A DNA stretch of 39,137 bases from an uncultured Dorea sp. (lineage in GTDB: Bacteria; Bacillota; Clostridia; Lachnospirales; Lachnospiraceae), in NCBI GenBank assembly GCA_910588745.1, contig CAJURK010000028.1, forward strand, positions 1-39,137, read 5' to 3'. The stretch's first letter is position 1. Every line of letters begins with the position of its first letter. A model generated the notes under the pieces. The model had not been told where the DNA came from. It ran no database searches and saw only the letters and a program-made list of their open reading frames with translations. The position numbers were made by a program, and so were the translations under genes. Positions 14,687 to 21,624 of this stretch are shown here, piece after piece.

Positions 14687-16599
14687 GAATACGCTACCCT
14701 TTCACTCTCTGCTCCCGCTCTCTTTGTTACTTTGATACTATCCATATATTCAATGATAGGCTTCGCGCTCTTGCGGCTGGTCTGGAACAAATCCCTTACC
14801 TCCGCCGTCGTGATGACCTGCCTCTTCGCAAATTCTCCCTGTATCATCTCCTTTGCCCGATCCATATATTCGGTAAGGGTATACAAATCGTCCGACACTT
14901 TTACGATCCGGCGCTCTTCTAAAAGGATATTCAGGATATCGTCCGCCGTCTCCTTCGGAACACCCGCAAAAGACATATCCGAATAACGGACAAAATCATA
15001 CTCCGCCTTCTTCACCGTATCCAGGAGCTGATTCGATACCCGCCGGTACAGTTCGTCTTTCCGAACCTGATAATCCGGCGTACATAAATATTCCTCATGC
15101 CTCTGAACGGCTCCCTGCTGTTCCAAATACTCTACATACCGGTCAAACACCACCGGTTTCATCTTCTTTAAAAAGGTTACCTGGACTTCTGCTTTTTTCA
15201 TGCCGTATCGGTATGGATACCGCCCCTCATAAGAGAAAAGGGCGTCCGTAATCTTCTGACGCGCAAGCCGCTCTGATCCCGTATGCCACGCAAAGACGTC
15301 TTTTCTCGTGGTAAACAGCAGGATTTCTCCCGTCCCCTTTAATTCTTCTAAAGCATTTGCCACTTCCTCCGATGACAGCGCCGTCAACTTAGCAAGCTCC
15401 GTCTGGGTCGCAAGGCCGTCCCCGTGTTCCCTGATATGCATTTCGATAATATCCGATGAAGAACCAGATTCCTTGCGTTTCAAATCCTCCACAACCGTCT
15501 CCTGGAAACGGCGGTGAATGGACGGATTCGGCTCCAGCACGACGCCGCCGCCGATGGTCTCCATAGGCGAATAGAAACGAACCACAAATTTATCCCCTCT
15601 CCGAAGCGCCAGCTCTTCCTCCAGCCTTAACTGCACATAACCGGCTTCTCCCGGCCCCAGTTCCTCCTGATCCAACAGCACCGCCCGGCATAAGACTTCG
15701 CTGGTTCCGGTAAAGAGATGAAGCCTGGTATGGTTCGTCAGTACTCGCATGGAGGATTTTAAAATATTCATCTTCACGTCTAAAAGGTCGGTATTTTTCA
15801 TACTATCGGGAGGAGCGAGAACACAGCCTCTGAAAAGCTCCTTTTTCTTAATGCCGGACAGGTTAATCGCTACCCGCTGTCCCGCATAACACCGGTCCTT
15901 ATCTTCCCCGTGAACCTGAATGCTGCGAATCTTGCTGCTCTTTCCCACCGGGTACACCGCCAGCATATCTTCCACTGAAATGCATCCGGAAAGCAGCGTC
16001 CCTGTAATGATGGTTCCGAATCCGGATAAGGAAAATACCCGGTCTATGGGAAGCCTTGGAATCGTCGCGATATCTTTTCCCGCAACCTCTTCCTTCATCA
16101 TACGGTCAATCAGCTTGACCAGGCTGTCAAGCCCCTGCCTGGTAGCCGCCGAAACCTTGACCACCGGAGACCCTTCCAGAAACGTCCCCGTAAGCTCTTC
16201 CTTGACCTCTTCTTCCACCAGTTCCAGCCAATCTTCTTCTACCAGATCACATTTATTCAGGACAATAATACTCTTCTCGACACCCAGCAGCCCCAGAATA
16301 TCCATATGCTCCCTGGTCTGCGGCATAACGCCCTCGTCTGCGGCAATTACCAGCATAACCAGATCCATTCCCACCACGCCGGCCGCCATATTATTAATGA
16401 ACCTCTCATGTCCGGGTACGTCTATTATTCCCGCGCGGTCTCCTCCCGGAAGATCAAACCAGGTAAATCCCAAATCTATGGTAATGCCCCGTTTCTGTTC
16501 TTCTTCCCAGCGGTCTGTGTTCCGTCCCGTCAGCGCCTTAATTAACGTCGTCTTCCCATGGTCGATATGTCCTGCCGTTCCAATAATTATATTCTTCAT
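14683..16599 (-). CDS. selB: Selenocysteine-specific elongation factor SelB
   Basis: 638 aa GTPase that brings Sec-tRNA-Sec to UGA codons by binding the SECIS hairpin. G1 motif GHIDHGKTT (about 10-18), GITIDLGFTW switch I, DVPGHERFI G3, NKCD G4, followed by EF-Tu-like beta-barrel domains (about 175-370) and four winged helices at the C terminus (about 390-638) that bind the SECIS. Three bases after selA, overlapping lysR by four. Serves prdB and selD in this window. Length is typical for clostridial SelB. Confidence 0.97.
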   Translation of the reverse strand: MKNIIIGTAGHIDHGKTTLIKALTGRNTDRWEEEQKRGITIDLGFTWFDLPGGDRAGIIDVPGHERFINNMAAGVVGMDLVMLVIAADEGVMPQTREHMDILGLLGVEKSIIVLNKCDLVEEDWLELVEEEVKEELTGTFLEGSPVVKVSAATRQGLDSLVKLIDRMMKEEVAGKDIATIPRLPIDRVFSLSGFGTIITGTLLSGCISVEDMLAVYPVGKSSKIRSIQVHGEDKDRCYAGQRVAINLSGIKKKELFRGCVLAPPDSMKNTDLLDVKMNILKSSMRVLTNHTRLHLFTGTSEVLCRAVLLDQEELGPGEAGYVQLRLEEELALRRGDKFVVRFYSPMETIGGGVVLEPNPSIHRRFQETVVEDLKRKESGSSSDIIEMHIREHGDGLATQTELAKLTALSSEEVANALEELKGTGEILLFTTRKDVFAWHTGSERLARQKITDALFSYEGRYPYRYGMKKAEVQVTFLKKMKPVVFDRYVEYLEQQGAVQRHEEYLCTPDYQVRKDELYRRVSNQLLDTVKKAEYDFVRYSDMSFAGVPKETADDILNILLEERRIVKVSDDLYTLTEYMDRAKEMIQGEFAKRQVITTAEVRDLFQTSRKSAKPIIEYMDSIKVTKRAGAESERVAYS

Positions 16600-16602
16600 T
16601 TC

Positions 16603-18009
16603 CTACTTCTCCGCATCCATCAATTCCTGCAATTCGGCAGCAATCAGTTTGAAATCCTCATTTTCAATGGTTCGTATATCCAGCATCACCGCGTCATGGA
16701 TCGTTCTCGGAATAATCGGAACCGGAAGGCTGTGCATGCGCGCTTCCAATTCCGGAACACGCATGTTCTCCGGCCGGATGGCAACCGCCATGCTGGGAAT
16801 CCGTTCCAACGGAAGAGAGCCTCCTCCAATCTGGGATTCGCAGGATACCACGTCCACCTTAGCCGCCGCCCCGGCTCCCCGGATTGTCCTGGCAAGGCTT
16901 CTTGCCCGCTTCGCCGCCTCGTCTAAGGATTCTGTAATCATCCGCAGCACCGGAATATTCTGAATCGCCGTTTCTTCGGACAAATATTCCTGCAACGCCA
17001 GCTCCAGCGCCGCCGCCGTAAATTTATCAATACGCAGCGCCCTGGTTAACTGATTTTTCTTCATCTTGTCTATATACTTCTTCCTGCCAATGATGATTCC
17101 CGCCTGCGGACCCCCGAACAGCTTATCGCCGCTAAAGCATACCACATCCGCGCCCTTTGCGATGGATTCCTGCACGGTCGGCTCATAGCTCAGTCCGTAT
17201 TTGGATAAATCGATCAGCACGCCGCTGCCCAAATCCTCAATCACCGGAATCTCCCGTTCCCTGGCAAGGGGAACCAATTCCTCTATGGATACGGATTCTG
17301 TAAACCCTACGATCCGGTAATTGCTGGTATGTACCTTAAGGAGGGCTTTGGTATCTTCCGTAATATGCTCCTCATAATCGCTGTAATGGGTCTTATTGGT
17401 CGTTCCCACTTCAACAAGAGAAGCGCCGCTTTGTTCCATTACATCCGGAATCCTGAATTTACCGCCAATCTCGATTAGCTCTCCCCTAGATACAATCACC
17501 TCTCCGCCTTTGGCCAGAGAACTTAAAATAAGAAGTACCGACGAAGCATTATTGTTTACCGCCATAGCCGCCTCGGCTCCTGTTATCTTGCACAAAAGCT
17601 CTTCAAAATGGGAGTAGCGCTCCCCCCGTTTCCCCTGTTCCAGATTGTATTCCAGATTGGAATATCCGCATACAAGCTCAGCCGCCTTTTCCATATGCTC
17701 CCTTGCAATCGGCGCGCGCCCCAGATTGGTATGAAGAATCGTACCGGTGCCATTGATCACCTTTTTCATATTTGGCGTATGCATCTTCTCTGCCGTCCGG
17801 ATAATCGACGGAACAAGCCGGTCAATCTGCTCCACTGCTTTTCCTTCTTCTTCGCACCCGGCTATAAAACTCCGCAGCCTGTCTGTTTCTATCCGAATAC
17901 ACTCCATAACCGCATCCCGGCTATACTGTCCGATCGTCTGCTGAATCCCTTCATCCTCTAACAGCACATCGACCTTTGGTATGCTGCGATATAACATATT
18001 TTTGTTCAT
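16603..18009 (-). CDS. selA: L-seryl-tRNA(Sec) selenium transferase SelA
   Basis: 468 aa, PLP-dependent; converts Ser-tRNA-Sec to Sec-tRNA-Sec using selenophosphate. Motifs: INGTGTILHTNLGRAPI near residue 95, NNASSVLL, and the PLP lysine (about Lys296) in FSGDKLFGGPQAG. I start at ATG 18009 (MNKNMLYRSIP), which has GGGAGG six bases upstream, rather than an upstream ATG 27 bases earlier. Between selD and selB on the minus strand, with an 81-nt gap to selD. Confidence 0.96.
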   Translation of the reverse strand: MNKNMLYRSIPKVDVLLEDEGIQQTIGQYSRDAVMECIRIETDRLRSFIAGCEEEGKAVEQIDRLVPSIIRTAEKMHTPNMKKVINGTGTILHTNLGRAPIAREHMEKAAELVCGYSNLEYNLEQGKRGERYSHFEELLCKITGAEAAMAVNNNASSVLLILSSLAKGGEVIVSRGELIEIGGKFRIPDVMEQSGASLVEVGTTNKTHYSDYEEHITEDTKALLKVHTSNYRIVGFTESVSIEELVPLAREREIPVIEDLGSGVLIDLSKYGLSYEPTVQESIAKGADVVCFSGDKLFGGPQAGIIIGRKKYIDKMKKNQLTRALRIDKFTAAALELALQEYLSEETAIQNIPVLRMITESLDEAAKRARSLARTIRGAGAAAKVDVVSCESQIGGGSLPLERIPSMAVAIRPENMRVPELEARMHSLPVPIIPRTIHDAVMLDIRTIENEDFKLIAAELQELMDAEK

Positions 18010-18090
18010 ATGTTCCTCCCTTTCATCCTGTCCCAAACGTCATCGTCCTATTCTCCGTAACGTCTTCCTTTCTCCCACACACCAATAAGG

Positions 18091-19134
18091 TCAGTACAGC
18101 CGTATCAGCTTATCGCTTTTGTCTGTTACCCGTCCAATCACAGATACTGCCGTGTCCATTCCAACCCTTTCAAAATCTGCAAGCATCTGGTCAAGACACT
18201 CCGGGCTTACGCTAATCAAAAGGCCTCCCGAGGTCTGGGGATCATATAACAAATCCAGATAATATTCTTCCACACCGCCTGCTTCTATCCGATCAATCGA
18301 ATACCTCCGGTTCTTATAAGCTCCAGCAGGGACAAGACCCATCTTGGCATAGTCGATGGCATCCGCAAAATAGGCGATATCCTTTACCTTCAGTTCAAAG
18401 GTTGCCTCGCTGGCCGACGCCATCTCCACACAGTGTCCCAGCAGCCCGAACCCGGTAATGTCGGTGCAGGCTGACACATCATATCGCTCTACAACCTGCT
18501 TTCCCTTCTTATTCAGCGACGCCATCACCGTCTGAGCCTCCCGAATCGCCTCTGCGGAAGCAAAATCTGCTTTGATCGCCGTATTCACAATACCGCTTCC
18601 AATCTGCTTTGTCAGCACCAGCACATCCCCCGGCCTGCACCCGAAATTCTTAAAAATCTTATTCGGATGCACAAAACCGGATACGCACAGACCGTACTTC
18701 GGTTCGTCATCCTGCACGGAATGGCCTCCCACCAGTACAGCCCCGGCCTCCTTAACCTTGTCTGCTCCTCCTGCAAGGATATCACCCAGGATCGCCGGAT
18801 CCAGGCAGTTGGGAAATCCCACGATATTCAGCGCCACCGCCGGCTCTCCGCCCATAGCCCACACATCGCTTAAGGAATTGGCCGCCGCGATCTGTCCGAA
18901 CATATAGGGATCGTCCACAATCGGCGTAAAAAAATCCACCGTCTGAATCATGGCAATCTCATCCGTCACCTTGAAAATAGCCGCGTCGTCGGAAGTCTCA
19001 ATTCCCACCAGCAGTCTGTCATCCTGAAATTTTGGCAGCTTACTCAGAACCTGAGCAAGGGTCTCCGGACCTATCTTTGCCGCTCAGCCCGCCGTCTTGC
19101 TTAAACTTGTCAGCTTAACATCTGTCTTCATCAT
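18091..19134 (-). CDS. selD: Selenide, water dikinase SelD, itself a selenoprotein (UGA at codon 17)
   Basis: 347 aa if the TGA at 19084-19086 is read as Sec. It makes selenophosphate from selenide and ATP. The N terminus reads LTSLSKTAG-Sec-AAKIGPETLAQVL; this is the catalytic Cys/Sec position of SelD followed by the glycine-rich loop lysine. The following GIETSDDAAIF and GGHSVQDDEPKYG are AIR-synthase-fold motifs. A frame starting only at 19008 would lack the active site. AAGGAG lies five and eight bases before the two adjacent ATG codons at 19134 and 19131, so either could be the start. A bSECIS-like hairpin follows the TGA. Because SelD needs Sec to make Sec, it is autocatalytic with respect to selenium. 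Confidence 0.95.
19055..19080 (-). promoter_or_regulatory. bSECIS element of selD
   Basis: On the mRNA GGTC-CGGA-GACC forms the apical stem, supported by an AAG/CTT and GCAA/TTGC lower stem with a bulge. The loop starts 16 nt after the UGA and has G in its second position, within the limits known for bacterial SECIS elements. Confidence 0.7.
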
Positions 19135-19178
19135 ACAATCTCCTTCGGAATGTTTTCATTCAATCTCACAAATTTACA

Positions 19179-19205
19179 ATTCCTGCGGCAGCAAGCCGCA
19201 GGAAT
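19179..19205 (-). other. Hairpin between yedF and selD
   Basis: Perfect 11-bp stem ATTCCTGCGGC/GCCGCAGGAAT with a 5-nt loop in the 104-nt gap. It is followed on the minus strand by TGTAAATTTG, too weak a U-tract for a strong terminator. It may act as a partial attenuator or RNA processing site setting the YedF:SelD ratio. Confidence 0.6.
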
Positions 19206-19238
19206 CATTTATTTTAAGACGTTTTCACCTGCCCGTCT

Positions 19239-19850
19239 TTACGGCCTCAATATACCGCCTGCTCCAGCCATCTTCTCAACGATACTATACATATTCGTCA
19301 CAGCGCCAACCTCAAGCTTTTCCTTCAGCCCATAGTAATCCAGGCATGTCCCGCAAGTCAGTATCTCCACGCCCTGAGCCTCCAAAGACTTTAAGTCCTC
19401 CAAAGAATCCGACCCCTCGCAGGTAATCGTCGCCCCGCCATTGTAGAACAGCATCGTCTTAGGAAGCGTATCAAGCTGGGTAACCGCAAAAATAAATCCC
19501 TTAATCAACACCTTACCCAGTTCATCATTCCCGCTTCCCATCCGGTCAGAAGAAACGACAACCACCATATTATCCCTCATGTCCGGAATACATGCCGCGT
19601 TCTCCCCTGCTGTTTCTGCGGCAGACGGAGCGCCTTCCATTGCAATCACAATCTTATACTCATTCTCCCCTAACTTCTCAGAAGAAACCTTGCCGCCGCC
19701 AGAAGACGCCATCTTCGTCACATTCTGCACCGCAATCTCATTATCCACCAGCACCTCAATCATCTCCGGCCCTGTCAATGCCTGCATCGCTTTCTTCGTC
19801 TTAATCACCGGAATCGGACAATTATCACCCATCGCATTAACTGTAATCAT
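19239..19850 (-). CDS. yedF: Sulfurtransferase-like selenium metabolism protein YedF
   Basis: 203 aa cytoplasmic two-domain protein. The N-terminal TusA-like domain has the CPIPVI motif with Cys11; the C-terminal part (about 95-203) is DsrE/F-like, with VVVVSSDRMGSGNDELG and a ILTCGTCLDYYGL cysteine pair. The family consistently accompanies selD and is thought to carry selenium or sulfur, but its chemistry is unproven. First gene of the operon; preceded by a good sigma-A promoter and three TATAGA palindromes. AAAGGTGG ribosome-binding site before ATG 19850. Confidence 0.93.
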   Translation of the reverse strand: MITVNAMGDNCPIPVIKTKKAMQALTGPEMIEVLVDNEIAVQNVTKMASSGGGKVSSEKLGENEYKIVIAMEGAPSAAETAGENAACIPDMRDNMVVVVSSDRMGSGNDELGKVLIKGFIFAVTQLDTLPKTMLFYNGGATITCEGSDSLEDLKSLEAQGVEILTCGTCLDYYGLKEKLEVGAVTNMYSIVEKMAGAGGILRP

Positions 19851-19886
19851 AATTATTCCACCTTTCTTAAGTATTACCCCGGCATT

Positions 19887-19903
19887 TATAGAAATATTCT
19901 ATC
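19887..19903. promoter_or_regulatory. Putative TATAGA-N5-TCTAT operator in the yedF leader
   Basis: TATAGAAATATTCTATC, one mismatch at the last base. It lies 37-53 bp before the yedF start and about 40 bp after the predicted transcription start, a position that suits roadblock or autorepression. Confidence 0.5.
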
Positions 19904-19943
19904 ACCAAACGCCTAAAAGGTAAATATATTTATCTATATCACC

Positions 19944-19972
19944 ATTATATAACCCCTCCATCTTTTCTTCAA
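19944..19972 (-). promoter_or_regulatory. Sigma-A promoter of the yedF-selDAB operon
   Basis: Minus-strand -35 TTGAAG (19967-19972), 17-nt spacer, perfect -10 TATAAT (19944-19949); predicted start near 19937, giving a leader of about 87 nt. Confidence 0.65.
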
Positions 19973-20000
19973 ATAGACAAAACCTATATATGCATCACTT

Positions 20001-20045
20001 TATAGAATCCCTCTATACGCCGCTCCCTTATAGAAAACATCTACA
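20001..20045. promoter_or_regulatory. Two putative TATAGA-N5-TCTATA operators upstream of the yedF promoter
   Basis: TATAGAATCCCTCTATA (20001-20017, perfect) and TATAGAAAACATCTACA (20029-20045, one mismatch). Their centres are about 72 and 100 bp upstream of the predicted start, 28 bp apart, which is where LysR activators normally bind. Confidence 0.6.
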
Positions 20046-20310
20046 TCCCAACAACAAATACTCCAGCCAACCCCCTGTCCCCAAACATTCCCCACTCATT
20101 CACAATCGTCCAACCAGCCCCCTATGTTCCCCGCCTTCCTCCGACACCTTCCCTAATAAAAAAAACAGCGGCAAAAAAGCTTTTCCCCCACTCTGCCAAC
20201 ATCATTTCCTCATAAGAAAGCAAAATCTAAAATCTTTCCCCATTCTTTTCTAAAAAACCGCTCCCCATTCAAGCATCCCCCGTCTCCTCGCACATCGCCA
20301 ACAACCTCCA
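20041..20310 (+). other. Strongly strand-asymmetric non-coding tract (C-rich, G-poor)
   Basis: By hand count these 270 bases contain about 111 C but only about 19 G on the plus strand. Short open frames exist, but none has a ribosome-binding site or recognisable protein. A plus-strand RNA from here would be unstructured and C-rich, like a Rho-loading (rut) region or a long leader for the methyltransferase gene; a minus-strand RNA would be very purine rich. No function is assigned. Confidence 0.6.
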
Positions 20311-20311
20311 C

Positions 20312-20514
20312 GCATCGTCTGTCTGCCGCCGAGACCGTTCCCCATAGGAAGCAAGGCATCAAGAGACGCTTTTAATGGAAGCGAAACCAATGCTTACAAA
20401 GTCTTAGGAGCGAAGGCATTCCTGAGCTTCTTAGACTTTGTTAATTGGGTTCGCTGGAATGTCGTCTCGCCTTGCCTCCTATGGGGAACGGTCTCGGCGG
20501 CAGACAGACGATGC
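20312..20514. repeat. 203-bp hairpin element with 46-bp near-perfect arms
   Basis: Arms 20312-20357 and 20469-20514 match at 45 of 46 positions. Pairing continues inward: GAGACG/CGTCTC, GCGAAACCAAT/ATTGGGTTCGC (one mismatch) and ACAAAGTCTTA/TTAGACTTTGT (one mismatch), with small bulges, so the whole element can fold into one rod. No open frame of note inside; flanked on both sides by the dinucleotide AC. Could be a MITE-like non-autonomous mobile element or a structured RNA. Confidence 0.75.
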
Positions 20515-20604
20515 ACACAAACACCTCGCCCCCACCTTGCCATTTACATCCCCCCATGTTACAATATACGCACATCACCCCCAACACAAGAAAGAGGATA
20601 AATT

Positions 20605-21465
20605 ATGTGGATTGCAGATAAATGGACAGACTACGAAATCATCGACTGCAGCAGCGGCGAAAAGTTAGAGCGCTGGGGAGACTATCTTCTGATACGCCCG
20701 GATCCCCAGGTAATCTGGGATACTCCAAGAAAAGACAAGAACTGGCGGCAGGTCAACGGCCACTATCACCGCAGCAAAAAAGGCGGCGGCGAATGGGAAT
20801 TTTTTGACTTACCGAAACAATGGTCCATCCAGTACAAAGAACTGACCTTCAATTTAAAACCGTTTAATTTTAAACACACCGGGCTTTTCCCAGAACAAGC
20901 CGCAAACTGGGACTGGTTCTCTAGAAAAATAAAAACTGCCGGAAGGCCGGTAAAGGTACTCAACTTATTCGCCTATACCGGCGGCGCTACGCTTGCCGCC
21001 GCCGCTGCCGGAGCCAGCGTAACGCACGTGGACGCTTCCAAAGGTATGGTAGGATGGGCCAAGGAGAACGCCGCATCCTCCGGCCTAAAGGACGCGCCCA
21101 TTCGCTGGCTGGTGGACGACTGCGTGAAATTTGCAGAGCGGGAAATCCGCCGGGGAAATCATTACGACGCCATTATTATGGATCCGCCTTCCTACGGAAG
21201 AGGACCCAAAGGCGAGATATGGAAGATCGAAGATTCCATTCATTCTTTTATAAAATTATGCGTCCGTCTGCTCTCCGACAAGCCTCTGTTCTTCCTGGTA
21301 AATTCCTATACCACCGGACTGGCTCCCGCAGTCCTTACCTACATGCTTGCCACAGAACTAAAACCGTTTGGCGGCGCTGTCGAATCGCAGGAAATCGGGC
21401 TTCCGGTGTCTAAGACCGGCCTTGTCCTGCCCTGCGGCGCTTCCGGAAGATGGGCAGACGTCTAA
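20605..21465 (+). CDS. Class I SAM-dependent methyltransferase (RlmI/RlmK-like)
   Basis: 286 aa. The SAM-binding motif I VLNLFAYTGGATLAAAAAG (about residues 118-136), acidic loop HVDASKG, and the catalytic-type DPPSYGRGP motif (about 193-201) place it with COG1092 rRNA cytosine/guanine methyltransferases. The PUA domain of full-length RlmI is absent and the N-terminal region (KWTDYEIIDCSSGEKLERWGDYLL) is of the shorter Firmicute type. Substrate probably 23S rRNA but not provable here. Preceded by the long non-coding region with the 203-bp hairpin; AGAGGA before the ATG. Followed by a terminator. Confidence 0.85.
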   Translation: MWIADKWTDYEIIDCSSGEKLERWGDYLLIRPDPQVIWDTPRKDKNWRQVNGHYHRSKKGGGEWEFFDLPKQWSIQYKELTFNLKPFNFKHTGLFPEQAANWDWFSRKIKTAGRPVKVLNLFAYTGGATLAAAAAGASVTHVDASKGMVGWAKENAASSGLKDAPIRWLVDDCVKFAEREIRRGNHYDAIIMDPPSYGRGPKGEIWKIEDSIHSFIKLCVRLLSDKPLFFLVNSYTTGLAPAVLTYMLATELKPFGGAVESQEIGLPVSKTGLVLPCGASGRWADV

Positions 21466-21485
21466 CGCGTATAAAACCTTGAAAA

Positions 21486-21585
21486 GGGAGGCTGTCGGAA
21501 AATGATACCATTCGCCCAAGATATTGTTTGCTCAATTCAAGAGCGCAGCAACATCTTGGCAAATTACATTCCCCGACAGCCTCCC
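21486..21585. terminator. 100-nt bidirectional hairpin terminator between methyltransferase and putP
   Basis: 13-bp arms GGGAGGCTGTCGG (21486-21498) and CCGACAGCCTCCC (21573-21585) with an inner stem CCAAGAT/ATCTTGG and further pairing to a small loop. A-run on the left and TGTTTT on the right. Shares its ends with the hairpin at 31621-31718. Confidence 0.8.
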
Positions 21586-21624
21586 TGTTTTAGAAATAGC
21601 CGCCTATCCCTTTCATTCTATCTC

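Noticed and set aside
15920..16963. A 347-codon plus-strand open frame opposite selA/selB.
   Set aside because: It spans the junction of two clear genes and is serine-rich without structure, a shadow frame.
18091..18093. The terminal TGA of selD as a second Sec codon.
   Set aside because: The protein already has the normal family length there and no SECIS-like hairpin follows at the right distance.
19990..20253. An 87-codon plus-strand frame before the long hairpin.
   Set aside because: It lies in the C-rich tract, overlaps the operator sites, has low-complexity Pro/Ser sequence and no ribosome-binding site.
20312..20514. The 203-bp hairpin as a 6S RNA.
   Set aside because: 6S RNA needs a central unpaired bubble and irregular stems; a 46-bp nearly perfect terminal duplex does not fit.
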